A program made the position numbers and the translations under genes. The notes under the pieces are model-generated. The model was not told the origin of the DNA and made no database searches. It saw nothing but the letters and a program-made list of their open reading frames with translations. From contig CAZLCG010000023.1 of assembly GCA_964557975.1 (NCBI GenBank), positions 1 through 27,060 on the forward strand: DNA of 27,060 nucleotides, given 5' to 3'. Each line of letters opens with the position of its first letter. Position 1 is the first letter of the stretch. Source of the DNA: Fimenecus sp964557975 (lineage in GTDB: Bacteria; Bacillota; Clostridia; Oscillospirales; Acutalibacteraceae). Shown in pieces: positions 6,724 through 15,630 of this stretch.

Positions 6724-9429
6724 ATGAGAAAAGAAATTGCAAAGCAATACGATCCGAAAAATGTTGAAGACCGTATTTATAAAAACTGGCTCGAAAATAA
6801 ATATTTTCACGCCGAGCGTCATGAGGGCAACAGGACTTACACAATTGTGATTCCGCCTCCGAACATCACAGGTCAGCTTCATATGGGGCATGCCCTCGAC
6901 AATACGCTTCAGGATATTTTGATCCGTTATCACCGTATGGCGGGGTATGACACCTTATGGCTCCCCGGCACAGATCACGCTTCAATCGCGACCGAGGCAA
7001 AAATAGTTGAAAAGATGCGCGAGGAGGGGCTTACCAAAGAGTCACTCGGCAGGGAAAAATTCCTTGAGCGCGCGTGGGCTTGGAAGGAGCGGTACGGCGG
7101 CAGAATAATCGAGCAGCTGAAGAAAATGGGTTCTTCCTGCGATTGGGACAGAGAGAGATTTACCCTTGACGAGGGCTGCAGCAAAGCTGTACGCGAGGTC
7201 TTTGTAAGCCTTTACGAAAAAGACCTAATTTACCGCGGCAACCGCATGGTTAACTGGTGTCCGCACTGTAATACCTCAATTTCGGACGCTGAGGTTGAAT
7301 ACGAGGAAAAGGAATCAAATTTCTGGCATCTTCTTTATACCGTTAAAGAAACGGGAGAAAAGCTGGAGCTTGCGACTACGCGGCCGGAAACAATGCTCGG
7401 CGATACTGCGGTTGCGATTAACGGCGAAGATCCGAGATATAAGCATCTGCACGGCTGCCATGTAATTCTGCCGCTTTTGAATAAGGAAATACCGATAGTC
7501 TGCGACGAGCATGCCGATATGGAAAAGGGTACGGGCGTTGTTAAAATAACGCCTGCGCACGATCCGAACGACTTTGAGGTTGGGCTTCGCCACAACCTGC
7601 CTATTGTACGCACGTTCACCTACGACGGCCGTTTAACCGGCAAGGCGGACAAGGAGGCGGCTGACGAGCTTATCAGGAGCGGTAAGGCTGCACGGGACGA
7701 GCCTGAGGTCCTCGACTGCGGCAAGTATGCGGGTATGACTGCTCTCGAGGCGAGAAAGGCAATTCTTAAAGACCTTGAAGAGGGCGGATATATAAAGGAA
7801 ATTGAGCCAATCAGGCACGACGTCGGCACTTGCTACCGCTGTCACACAAGCATTGAGCCTATGGTATCGAAGCAGTGGTTCGTAAAAATGGAGCCTCTTG
7901 CGAAGCCTGCTGTCGAAGCGGTTGAAAGGGGCGACATTAAATTTGTTCCCGAGCGCTTTAAAAAGAATTATATGAACTGGATGAGCGGAACTCGTGACTG
8001 GTGCATTTCACGTCAGCTTTGGTGGGGTCACAGAATCCCCGCTTGGTACTGCGGCGACTGCGGTGCGGTTACCGTTTCAAAGCATGATCCGACGGAATGT
8101 TCCAAGTGCCGCAGCAAAAATATCGAGCAGGATCCCGATACTCTCGACACTTGGTTTTCGTCGGCGCTTTGGCCTTTTTCAACTCTCGGATGGCCTGACG
8201 ATACGGAGGATTTAAAGCATTTTTACCCGACAAACACACTCGTCACGGGTTATGATATTATCGGTTTCTGGGTAAGCCGAATGATTTTCTCGGGGCTTGC
8301 ATATACGGACAAAGCGCCGTTTGATACGGTTCTTATTCACGGGCTTGTGCGAGACGCTCAGGGCAGAAAGATGTCAAAATCCTTGGGCAACGGCATTGAC
8401 CCGCTTGAAATAATCGACAAATACGGCGCGGACGCGTTGAGGTTCACGCTTGCGGCGGGCAACAGCCCCGGAAACGATATGCGTTTCTCAGACGAGAAAG
8501 CTCAGGCAAGCAGAAACTTCGCCAACAAGCTTTGGAACGCCGCAAGATTTATTCTTATGAACCTTGACGAAAACGAGCCCGAGCCGCATATTCCCGAAGG
8601 TCTCGCCATTGAGGATAAATGGGTCTTGAGCCTCTATAATACTCTTGTACGCGACGTTACGGATTCGTTGGAAAAGTACGAGCTCGGTATGGCTGTTCAA
8701 AAGCTGTATGACTTTATTTGGGATGTTTTCTGCGATTGGTATATTGAGCTTGCAAAAATCCGTCTTAACGGCGAAAACGGGCAGGCGAAGAAAACGGCAA
8801 AAGCTGTTTTGGTTTATGTTATGTCAAGCACGTTAAAGCTTCTTCATCCGTTTATGCCGTTTATTACAGAGGAAATATGGCAGGCTCTTCCCCACAGCGG
8901 AGATACGATTATGCTTTCCCCGTGGGCGGAATTTGACGAAAAGCTCTGTTTCCCCGCGGAGGAAACTGAAATGAACAGGATCATGACCGCTGTTAAGGCT
9001 GTTCGCAACCGCCGCGCGGAAATGAATGTCGCGCCGTCCAAAAAGGCTAAGATTTATATTGAAACTTCGTTTAAAGATACCTTTACCGAAGGCGCGGTAT
9101 TCTTCAGCCGTCTTGCGTCCGCAAGCGCGGTCGAGGTCGGGGACAGCTTTGACGGTATGGAGTCGGCTGTTTCGATTATTACCGAAAGCGCAAGGCTGTA
9201 TATTCCGATGGATGAGCTTGTTGACTTTAAAGCGGAGCTTGAAAGACTGACAAAGGAAAAGACCAATCTTCAAAAGGATATTGACTTTGTAAACAATAAG
9301 CTCGGCAATCCGAATTTTGTCAATAAAGCTCCTGCGGCGGTTGTTGACGGTCAGAGAAAGGCGCTTTGCGAATATACCGAAAAGATGAAGCTCCTTGACG
9401 AGAGCATTGCTAAAATTCAGAACAGATAG
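6724..9429 (+). CDS. valS: Valine--tRNA ligase
   Basis: This class I aminoacyl-tRNA synthetase charges tRNA-Val with valine. The 901 residues fit the family length (about 880-950). The HIGH-type motif is HMGH at 53-56 and the KMSKS motif is at 549-553. The editing domain contains TTRPETMLGDTAVA and the GTGVVKITPAHDPNDFEVG segment. A small Cys-rich patch with CGDC and CSKC may bind zinc. The C-terminal ~65 residues form the usual tRNA-contacting coiled coil (LERLTKEKTNLQKDI). An ideal AGGAGG lies 5 nt before the ATG at 6724. Expression is controlled by the T-box leader. No intrinsic terminator is evident after the stop. Confidence 0.98.
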   Translation: MRKEIAKQYDPKNVEDRIYKNWLENKYFHAERHEGNRTYTIVIPPPNITGQLHMGHALDNTLQDILIRYHRMAGYDTLWLPGTDHASIATEAKIVEKMREEGLTKESLGREKFLERAWAWKERYGGRIIEQLKKMGSSCDWDRERFTLDEGCSKAVREVFVSLYEKDLIYRGNRMVNWCPHCNTSISDAEVEYEEKESNFWHLLYTVKETGEKLELATTRPETMLGDTAVAINGEDPRYKHLHGCHVILPLLNKEIPIVCDEHADMEKGTGVVKITPAHDPNDFEVGLRHNLPIVRTFTYDGRLTGKADKEAADELIRSGKAARDEPEVLDCGKYAGMTALEARKAILKDLEEGGYIKEIEPIRHDVGTCYRCHTSIEPMVSKQWFVKMEPLAKPAVEAVERGDIKFVPERFKKNYMNWMSGTRDWCISRQLWWGHRIPAWYCGDCGAVTVSKHDPTECSKCRSKNIEQDPDTLDTWFSSALWPFSTLGWPDDTEDLKHFYPTNTLVTGYDIIGFWVSRMIFSGLAYTDKAPFDTVLIHGLVRDAQGRKMSKSLGNGIDPLEIIDKYGADALRFTLAAGNSPGNDMRFSDEKAQASRNFANKLWNAARFILMNLDENEPEPHIPEGLAIEDKWVLSLYNTLVRDVTDSLEKYELGMAVQKLYDFIWDVFCDWYIELAKIRLNGENGQAKKTAKAVLVYVMSSTLKLLHPFMPFITEEIWQALPHSGDTIMLSPWAEFDEKLCFPAEETEMNRIMTAVKAVRNRRAEMNVAPSKKAKIYIETSFKDTFTEGAVFFSRLASASAVEVGDSFDGMESAVSIITESARLYIPMDELVDFKAELERLTKEKTNLQKDIDFVNNKLGNPNFVNKAPAAVVDGQRKALCEYTEKMKLLDESIAKIQNR

Positions 9430-9501
9430 GCTGTGTTTTTCTAACGTGATTTTTGGCAATTATGTCTAATTAAAACGGTAAAGAATTATTTATTTTTATA
9501 A

Positions 9502-9530
9502 TTGAACAAATACCTGCGTTATGTTAAAAT
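9502..9530 (+). promoter_or_regulatory. Promoter of the GtrA-like gene (TTGAAC-17-TAAAAT)
   Basis: TTGAAC at 9502-9507, 17-nt spacer, TAAAAT at 9525-9530. The predicted start is near 9537, giving a leader of about 26 nt that contains the AGGAG ribosome binding site. Confidence 0.7.
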
Positions 9531-9562
9531 TATTTGTATTAAGAGAAAAGGAGATAATTCTT

Positions 9563-10147
9563 ATGGCAAAGTTAAACGACATTGACAATGCCGCCGCTTC
9601 AAAGGGCAAGGGGCTTGAAACGCTGTGGCAGTTTGTCAAATTCATTGTTGTATCGTTGGGCGCGTTTGTAATTCAGACATTTTTACCTTATCTTATCAAG
9701 TTGCCTATGAGCGATGAATTTTTGCATCAGGCTTATAAGTTCTGGATTTTCCAATCCGAGGAGCCCGACCCCGCAACAGGCATCATCGCGGCAGGTCTGG
9801 GCGTGTTTATCGCCGCAAACCTCAGTAACGTTATTGCACAGATAGTTTCTTTCTTTATTAACAGAGATAAGACCTTTAATTCGGACGCAAATGTAGCGAT
9901 TACGCTTCCTATTTATATCGTGTTTACAATCGCGCTTATCTGCTTCTCGGCATGGCTCTCGCCCACGCTCATCACTTTCTTCTGCAACCATAACCTTGAG
10001 GGCGCTTCGTTGGCTCTTTCGGGCGCAATCTGCGGCGCAATTCAGTTTTTCCTTTATTTCCCCGTTGACAAAATCCTTTTCCGCAAAAAGAAAGAGGATA
10101 AAACGGATAAAAAAGAAGAAACCAAAGAAGAAGCAAAGGCAAAATAA
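9563..10147 (+). CDS. GtrA-like four-helix membrane protein
   Basis: This 194-residue membrane protein has about four hydrophobic segments (residues about 17-38, 62-85, 98-122 and 134-156), the pattern of the GtrA family, members of which help move lipid-linked sugars across the membrane. The segment NVIAQIVSFFINRDKTF matches the GtrA signature around the second helix. The tail after about residue 165 is very rich in Lys and Glu (KKKEDKTDKKEETKEEAKAK) and is probably a disordered cytoplasmic end. The ATG at 9563 is chosen for AGGAG 9 nt upstream over an in-frame start at 9521. It is monocistronic, with its own promoter and terminator. No glycosyltransferase is next to it, so its substrate is unknown. 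Confidence 0.75.
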   Translation: MAKLNDIDNAAASKGKGLETLWQFVKFIVVSLGAFVIQTFLPYLIKLPMSDEFLHQAYKFWIFQSEEPDPATGIIAAGLGVFIAANLSNVIAQIVSFFINRDKTFNSDANVAITLPIYIVFTIALICFSAWLSPTLITFFCNHNLEGASLALSGAICGAIQFFLYFPVDKILFRKKKEDKTDKKEETKEEAKAK

Positions 10148-10168
10148 TTTTATTAAGCACCGTTTTTT

Positions 10169-10207
10169 AAGGACGTTTTCTTTTAAGAGAACGTCCTTAT
10201 TCTTTTT
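10169..10207 (+). terminator. Intrinsic terminator after the GtrA-like gene
   Basis: AAGGACGTTTTCT (10169-10181) pairs with AGAGAACGTCCTT (10186-10198): 13 bp with one G-U pair around a TTTA loop, followed by ATTCTTTTT. Confidence 0.9.
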
Positions 10208-10262
10208 GGCGCGTATTTTCAAAAAATTTACCTGATTTTAACATTTGTTTTTCTTATTATCG

Positions 10263-10291
10263 TTGTAAAATACGGGGAAATTTGATATAAT
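10263..10291 (+). promoter_or_regulatory. Promoter of the thymidylate-kinase operon (TTGTAA-17-TATAAT)
   Basis: A weaker -35 TTGTAA at 10263-10268, a 17-nt spacer and a perfect TATAAT at 10286-10291. Predicted start is near 10298, with a leader of about 32 nt that includes the GGGGGA ribosome binding site at 10318-10323. Confidence 0.72.
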
Positions 10292-10329
10292 ATTACAGTC
10301 CGAAAATCAACGGTAACGGGGGAAACAAA

Positions 10330-11001
10330 ATGTCGCACACGCTTATTGTAATTGAAGGCCTTGACGGCAGCGGTAAATCCACTCAGGTTGAGTTGCTTAA
10401 AAAGAGACTTGAAAGCGAAGGAATCCCCTTAAAACAGATAAAGCTGCCCGATTATGACGACAAGTCAAGCACGCTTGTTAAAATGTATTTGGGCGGCGAG
10501 TTCGGACCTGATCCCGACGACGTTAATATTTATGCCGCCTCGTCGTTTTATGCCGTTGACAGGTATGCAAGCTATAAGCGCCATTGGATGCGGGAATATC
10601 TTTCGGATACGGTAATTCTTGCGGACAGATATACAACCTCAAATGCGGTTCACCAAACGGTAAAACTGCCGCGCGAAGAGTGGGACGGCTACCTCTCCTG
10701 GCTTACCGATTATGAATACAATAAAATGGGAATACCCGCGCCGTCCGCCGTAATTTACCTTGATATGCCCGTTGAGATTTCACAAAGGCTTATGTCGAAA
10801 AGATACTGCGGCGACGAGGTCAAAAAGGACGTCCACGAGGCGAATGTCGGGTATCTGAAGAAATGCCGCGAGGCGGCGCTCTATGCCGCCGGAAAATTCG
10901 GCTGGTCCGTTATAAAATGCTCAAACGGAGAAGAACCTTTGCCGATAGAAGAAATCGCCGGAAGTATTTACGGCGAGGTTATTAAAAAAATCGGGAGATA
11001 A
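10330..11001 (+). CDS. Thymidylate kinase-like protein
   Basis: The 223-residue P-loop kinase is predicted to phosphorylate dTMP to dTDP. The P-loop EGLDGSGKST is at 9-18, the DRY motif at D99-R100-Y101, and a LID-type region with SKRYCGDEVKKD follows later. The substrate-site region reads KLPDYDDKSSTLVKMYLGGEFG, unlike the common bacterial REPGGT form, so this belongs to a divergent branch often seen in Clostridia. Specificity for dTMP is therefore inferred, and another Tmk could exist elsewhere. It heads a packed operon. Its last codons contain the ribosome binding site (GGGAG) of the next gene, which starts 5 nt after the stop. Confidence 0.82.
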   Translation: MSHTLIVIEGLDGSGKSTQVELLKKRLESEGIPLKQIKLPDYDDKSSTLVKMYLGGEFGPDPDDVNIYAASSFYAVDRYASYKRHWMREYLSDTVILADRYTTSNAVHQTVKLPREEWDGYLSWLTDYEYNKMGIPAPSAVIYLDMPVEISQRLMSKRYCGDEVKKDVHEANVGYLKKCREAALYAAGKFGWSVIKCSNGEEPLPIEEIAGSIYGEVIKKIGR

Positions 11002-11006
11002 TTTTT

Positions 11007-11894
11007 GTGTTGGAATTTAAAGAGCCGGAGTTATCCGATAAAGAATGGGTAAAGCCTATAATGGAGTCCTCCGGCGAAATGGCATGCGAATACTGCTTCG
11101 GCAATCTTTTTATTTGGTCGAAGATTTACGGTAATACGATAGCAAGCTGTAACGGTCTGTTTTTGGCGCGCGACGGCGTCGAAAGACCTATGTATTTATA
11201 CCCCTGCGGCGAGGGTGACAAAAAACCTGCGGTAACGGAGCTTATAAAATACGCCCACAGCGACAGCGAGCCGCTTGAAATGTACTGTCTTACCCCGCAA
11301 AAGGTCAGGGAGCTTAACGATATGTTCCCCGATAAATTTACGTTTGTGACTATGCGGGATTATTTCGATTATATCTATCTCGCGTCCGACCTTATAAATT
11401 TATCGGGCAGAAAGTATCACGCAAAAAGGAATCATCTTTCATTTTTTAAAAACAATTTTTCATGGAGCTATGAGAAAATAACCTCTGATAATATTGACGA
11501 ATGTTATCGTATGAACGAAAAATGGGAAGGGCTTAACCGTGAAAATAAAAAAGAGGATTTAGACCTTGAATTGGTCGCGATAAACAGGGCTTTTAATAAT
11601 TACGGCGCGCTTGATTTTAAGGGCGGGCTTATCCGTAAAGACGGCGAGGTGGTCGCCTATACTCTCGGGGAAGAAATCAACAAAAAGATTTTTTGCACTC
11701 ATATCGAAAAGGCTTTCGGCGATATAAGGGGAGCATATCAGACAATAAACCAGCAGTTCGCGCAAAACGAGCTTTCAGGCTATGAATATATTAACCGTGA
11801 GGACGATACGGGCGACGAGGGCTTGAGAAAAGCAAAGGCTTCCTATTATCCCGCAATTCTTCTTCCGAAATACAGGGCAATATATAAGGGGTAA
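11007..11894 (+). CDS. DUF2156 (LPG synthase C-terminal-like) protein
   Basis: The 295-residue protein is of the DUF2156 family, the acyltransferase-like fold found in the C-terminal half of MprF lysyl-phosphatidylglycerol synthases, here without membrane segments. The signature is DYIYLASDLINLSGRKYH followed by AKRNHLSFFKNNF. The C-terminal half has the GNAT-like LIRKDGEVVAYTLGE strand pair and ends with REDDTGDEGLRKAKASYYP. Start is GTG at 11007, preceded by GGGAG (10993-10997) inside the upstream gene; no better ATG is near. The soluble family members have no settled function that I know of. The neighbour at 11899 is a second GNAT-fold protein, so the two may act on related substrates; that is inference. 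Confidence 0.88.
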   Translation: MLEFKEPELSDKEWVKPIMESSGEMACEYCFGNLFIWSKIYGNTIASCNGLFLARDGVERPMYLYPCGEGDKKPAVTELIKYAHSDSEPLEMYCLTPQKVRELNDMFPDKFTFVTMRDYFDYIYLASDLINLSGRKYHAKRNHLSFFKNNFSWSYEKITSDNIDECYRMNEKWEGLNRENKKEDLDLELVAINRAFNNYGALDFKGGLIRKDGEVVAYTLGEEINKKIFCTHIEKAFGDIRGAYQTINQQFAQNELSGYEYINREDDTGDEGLRKAKASYYPAILLPKYRAIYKG

Positions 11895-11898
11895 CGGT

Positions 11899-12666
11899 TT
11901 GGTAATCGGTTTTTCAAACGGGAATGACAAAGAGGGGCTTTACAGCCTTTGGCGCAGAGTGTTCGGCGACGGCAAAGAGTTTTTGGATAAATTCTTTTGC
12001 GCGTTTTATAAAGATGAAAATACCGTTGTCTGCCGCGATAACGGCAAAATCGTTTCGATGCTTTTTTTAATTCCGACCGATATTATAATCGAAAACGCCG
12101 GCTTTAAGGCTTATTATATTTATGCTGCCGCAACCGATGAAGGCTGCAGAAAGCAAGGCATAATGTCAAAGCTTTTGGCTTTTGCAAGGGAATATTCCGA
12201 AGCGGCGGGTATCGATTTCCTTTTCCTTCACCCTGCAAACGGCGCTCTTTATAATTATTACGAAAAAAACGGCTTTTGCACGGCGTTTTATAAAAGAAAT
12301 GCCGAGGTTACGAGAAATGCGCTTGAAAAAACGGATTTGGGCAACTATAATTATGTAAGGTGGAATTGCGGCGCCGTTAATTTCAATTCGTTTTTGAGCG
12401 GCGGCGAGGCGTTTCACTGCGAGCATGGTTATGCCGATGTTCACAGAAAAAACGGCAAAATTTCAGTTGAGAATTTCCGTACCGACAATATTAAAGCCTT
12501 GCTTTTGTCGGTAATGAGGGAGTACGGCGTCGACGGACTTTCGGCTTATCTTCCGTCCTCGTTCAAAGCGCTCGGCGGCAAAAGAACAAAAACGGGTATG
12601 CTTTTGCCTATTAACGGGAATAAAATACCCGATGACGATATTTATCTCGGAATAACTTTGGAGTAA
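11899..12666 (+). CDS. GNAT-family N-acetyltransferase
   Basis: The 255-residue protein has a GNAT domain in its first ~140 residues. AAATDEGCRKQGIMSKLL matches the acetyl-CoA binding motif A (R-x-x-G pattern) and LYNYYEKNGF is the typical motif B end. The C-terminal ~110 residues look like a degenerate second domain with YGVDGLSAYLPSSFKALG. The start is a TTG at 11899, supported by AAGGGGT (11886-11892) with 6-nt spacing; there is no ATG nearby. It begins 4 nt after the DUF2156 gene, so translation is probably coupled. The acceptor is unknown. Confidence 0.85.
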   Translation: MVIGFSNGNDKEGLYSLWRRVFGDGKEFLDKFFCAFYKDENTVVCRDNGKIVSMLFLIPTDIIIENAGFKAYYIYAAATDEGCRKQGIMSKLLAFAREYSEAAGIDFLFLHPANGALYNYYEKNGFCTAFYKRNAEVTRNALEKTDLGNYNYVRWNCGAVNFNSFLSGGEAFHCEHGYADVHRKNGKISVENFRTDNIKALLLSVMREYGVDGLSAYLPSSFKALGGKRTKTGMLLPINGNKIPDDDIYLGITLE

Positions 12667-12676
12667 GGTGAAAAAT

Positions 12677-13219
12677 ATGTTTTATATTTTTTTGGCGGAC
12701 GGTTTTGAAGAAATTGAAGCTCTTGCGCCCGTTGACGTGTTAAGGCGCGCGGGGCTGGAGGTTAAAACGGTGGGCGTCGGCGGCGATATGATAACCGGCT
12801 CTCATTCAATTACCGTAAAATGTGATTTAGCGGTCGATAATATAAAGATACCCGATGGTCTTCAGGGCGTTATTCTTCCGGGCGGTATGCCCGGCACATT
12901 AAATCTTGAAAAAAACAGTACGGTTCAGAGCTTTGTTGATTTTGCATATGAAAACGGTATGCTTGTCTGTGCAATCTGCGCCGCTCCGTCAATTCTCGGT
13001 CACAAAGGCTTGTTAAACGGAAGAGAGGCGACCTGTTTTCCGGGGTTTGAAACGGAGCTTGAGGGCGCGCGTATTTCCGAAAAGCATGTTGTTCGCGACG
13101 GCAACGTAATTACCGCAAGGGGAATGGGCGTTGCAACGGATTTCGGTCTTGAAATCGTTTCTGCAATTCTCGGCAGGAAAAAAGCGGATGAAATTAAGGA
13201 AAATATCCAAAGCCTATGA
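12677..13219 (+). CDS. DJ-1/PfpI family protein
   Basis: This 180-residue flavodoxin-like protein belongs to the DJ-1/YajL branch. The reactive cysteine is C101 in AICAAPS, at the nucleophile elbow, and the supporting glutamate is E14 in FEEIEALAPVDVLRRAG. GVILPGGMPGT is also typical. The family is connected with oxidative and carbonyl stress; its exact chemistry is debated. ATG at 12677 is preferred because AAGGTG (12665-12670) lies 6 nt upstream; a GTG at 12668 is the alternative. The stop overlaps the next start (ATGA at 13216-13219), so it is coupled to the folate gene. Confidence 0.92.
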   Translation: MFYIFLADGFEEIEALAPVDVLRRAGLEVKTVGVGGDMITGSHSITVKCDLAVDNIKIPDGLQGVILPGGMPGTLNLEKNSTVQSFVDFAYENGMLVCAICAAPSILGHKGLLNGREATCFPGFETELEGARISEKHVVRDGNVITARGMGVATDFGLEIVSAILGRKKADEIKENIQSL

Positions 13220-13821
13220 ACGAAGCTGTAAACGACATCAGACCGCTTAAAAATAAAATCCGTGAGAAATGCAAAAAGATCCGCACGGAAATGCCCGAGC
13301 TTCAAAAGCGCGGGCTTGACAGAAAAATTACCGCAAGGCTTTTAAATCTGTGGCAGTACAGGGACGCGGATACGGTTTTTACCTATGTTTCAACAGACCT
13401 TGAGGTTGATACGCGGGAGTTTATAAGCAGAGCCTTGCTTGACGGCAAAACCGTTGCGGTTCCTAAATGCGTCGACGGCACGCGACTTATGGATTTTTAC
13501 GTTATAAAATCGTTTGACGACCTTGAAAGCGGCGCGTTCGGCGTTTTGGAGCCCATACCCGAAAAATGTGAGAAAATCACCGACTTCAGCGCGGGTATGT
13601 GCATTGTGCCTGCGCTCGCGTTTGACAGGGCAGGATACAGGCTCGGCTACGGAAAAGGATATTACGACAGATTTTTGTCGAATTATTGCGGCGAAACGCT
13701 CGGTTTGTGTTATAATTCCTGTATCAGGGACAAGCTCCCGCACGGAAAATACGACAGATGTGTTGATAAAATAATTACTCAAAGCAATATTATTTTTACA
13801 AACGGCATGAAAGGAGGATGA
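13216..13821 (+). CDS. 5-formyltetrahydrofolate cyclo-ligase
   Basis: The enzyme converts 5-formyl-THF to 5,10-methenyl-THF with ATP, returning the stored folate to one-carbon metabolism. The 201 residues match the family (about 180-200). The clearest signature is PALAFDRAGYRLGYGKGYYDRFL near the C-terminus, with the N-terminal basic helix (LKNKIREKCKKIR) and VAVPKCVDGTRLMDFY in between. Its start overlaps the DJ-1 gene stop. Its end carries the AAGGAGGATGA site that serves mltG, which begins 4 nt after the stop. Folate supply fits loosely with the dTMP pathway gene at the head of the operon. Confidence 0.95.
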   Translation: MNEAVNDIRPLKNKIREKCKKIRTEMPELQKRGLDRKITARLLNLWQYRDADTVFTYVSTDLEVDTREFISRALLDGKTVAVPKCVDGTRLMDFYVIKSFDDLESGAFGVLEPIPEKCEKITDFSAGMCIVPALAFDRAGYRLGYGKGYYDRFLSNYCGETLGLCYNSCIRDKLPHGKYDRCVDKIITQSNIIFTNGMKGG

Positions 13822-13825
13822 CTTT

Positions 13826-15622
13826 ATGGGCGGGCAAAAAAAAGACGGCGGCGAATTTAGGCGCAAAAACGCCGAAGACGATGCTTATGACGATTTGCTC
13901 AACTCTCTTTTCGGACCTGAAGAGCCGAGATATTCCGCAGGTAACAGAAGCTCCAAAATAGAAAATATTGATGAGCCATCCTCTGAAAAAAAACCGTCGG
14001 TTCGTGAAAAAGCGTCTTATGAAGATCCGAAAAAAGCAGCGTCCTCGCGCAAAAGCGGCTTTAAGCTCGATATTAAGGATCTTGACAGCGAATTTTACGG
14101 TAACGAGCAAAGAAAAACCGAACATAAAAATCAGGGAGTTCCGAGGGAGCAGCTTTATAAAAAGGCTTCTTATCAGAGGGCAAAAAACGCCTCGGACGCT
14201 CCTTCGTCCGAACGCGGGGAAAAGCCCGAGAGGAGCAAATCGGATCTTGCGGATACCATTGATCTTCTGCCCGAATTTTCTTATGAGAAATCCGCTGAGG
14301 AATCGCATGCGTCGGGCAGCCCTGTTTACTATAAACCGATTTTTGAGCAGAAATCGGCAAAGCCGCCCGAAAATCCTCCCGTAAGGTCGAAAAAGGAGCG
14401 AAAGCAGGACGCTGTAAGGCGGCGCGAAAAGCAGAACGGGGCGGAAAACGGTATTCAATACCGCCGTGCCGCCGAAAAAGAATACGAGGGCGCCGCAGTC
14501 ATTATTAAAAAGAACGAGCTTCCCGAAGGAAAACGCGTTTTGAATTTTTTCAGGCAAAACAAAAGCGCTTGGATCATAATAGCCGTATGTATTGCGGCGG
14601 CGGTTCTTATTTCGACATACGCGATAAGCTGTATGAATGACATTCTTGCAATTAACAGAGACAGTGATACGGTTATTACCGTAAATCTGCCTGCGGACGC
14701 GGACACAAAAACCGCTATCGATCTCTTAAAGGATAACGGTCTTATAAAGCATAAGATGTTTTGCAGAGCTTTTTCAAGATTTATGAATTACCGCGACGAT
14801 AACTACCTTACGGGTATTTACTACCTGACAGAGTCAATGGGGCTTGAAAATATGCTGTCGTCATTTAAAAAGGCAACGGTTTCGGATGAAACGGTAACCC
14901 TTACTTTTCCGGAAGGATATTCGGTCGACCAAATTGCCGAGAAGCTTGAAAAGTATGAGGTGTGCAAGGCGTCGGAGTTTTACGCAACGCTAAAGGATGT
15001 TGATTTCAGCTCGGAGTATTCCTTTATCGCCGAGGAGGACAATAAGGAGCTTCGGTACAGAGTGCTTGAGGGTTATCTCTACCCCGACACGTACGAGTTT
15101 TATATAGGCGAAAATGCCGCAAGCGTTATCAGAAAATTCCTTGATAACTTTAACGAAAAATGGACTGATGAATATTCCGCTCAGGCGCAGAAGCTGGGTA
15201 TGAGCATAGACGATGTTATAACCCTTGCTTCAATTATTGAAAAAGAGGCTTACGGCGCTGACCAGATGCCGCTTGTTTCGTCCGTTCTCCATAACAGGAT
15301 TAACAAATCCGGACTTTATCCAACCCTTCAATGCGACTCCACCACAGCCTATATTAACGATTATATTTCAAAAAATGTTACGGATTCTTCGGCGCTCAGC
15401 AAATATACGCAGAATTACAGCACCTATAAGTGCGAGGGGCTTCCCGTCGGCGCGATATGCAATCCGGGCGATGACGCAATCAACGGCGCGCTTTACCCGT
15501 CGGAAACAAATTATTACTTTTTCCTGCACGATAACAATAAAAAGCTTTATCTTGCGGAAAACGACGCTCAGCACAGAGAAAACGGTATTGCCGCATTAAA
15601 GGCAAATCAAAAAAACGGTTAA
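13826..15622 (+). CDS. mltG: Endolytic transglycosylase MltG with long N-terminal extension
   Basis: MltG cuts nascent peptidoglycan strands near the membrane and is thought to set glycan length. Of 598 residues, the first ~245 are low-complexity, charged and Ser/Lys/Glu-rich (likely disordered cytoplasm), one membrane helix spans about 249-268, and the YceG domain follows. The catalytic glutamate lies in ASIIEKEAYG (E472 or E474). LQCDSTTAYI and GLPVGAICNPGDDAI are conserved in the family. Most homologues have only a short stretch before the helix. Two short motifs in the extension, DDAYDDLLNSLFG near the start and DIKDLDSEFYG near residue 85, could be partner-binding segments. A strong AGGAGG lies 8 nt before the ATG. 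The U32 gene follows after a weak hairpin. Confidence 0.93.
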   Translation: MGGQKKDGGEFRRKNAEDDAYDDLLNSLFGPEEPRYSAGNRSSKIENIDEPSSEKKPSVREKASYEDPKKAASSRKSGFKLDIKDLDSEFYGNEQRKTEHKNQGVPREQLYKKASYQRAKNASDAPSSERGEKPERSKSDLADTIDLLPEFSYEKSAEESHASGSPVYYKPIFEQKSAKPPENPPVRSKKERKQDAVRRREKQNGAENGIQYRRAAEKEYEGAAVIIKKNELPEGKRVLNFFRQNKSAWIIIAVCIAAAVLISTYAISCMNDILAINRDSDTVITVNLPADADTKTAIDLLKDNGLIKHKMFCRAFSRFMNYRDDNYLTGIYYLTESMGLENMLSSFKKATVSDETVTLTFPEGYSVDQIAEKLEKYEVCKASEFYATLKDVDFSSEYSFIAEEDNKELRYRVLEGYLYPDTYEFYIGENAASVIRKFLDNFNEKWTDEYSAQAQKLGMSIDDVITLASIIEKEAYGADQMPLVSSVLHNRINKSGLYPTLQCDSTTAYINDYISKNVTDSSALSKYTQNYSTYKCEGLPVGAICNPGDDAINGALYPSETNYYFFLHDNNKKLYLAENDAQHRENGIAALKANQKNG

Positions 15623-15630
15623 CGGTTTAA

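Noticed and set aside
8833..9459. 208-codon open frame on the - strand
   Set aside because: Antisense to the end of valS, which has full motif support; no recognisable domain.
13796..14557. 253-codon open frame on the - strand
   Set aside because: Antisense to the low-complexity extension of mltG, whose biased codons create long shadow frames; Phe/Arg-rich product.
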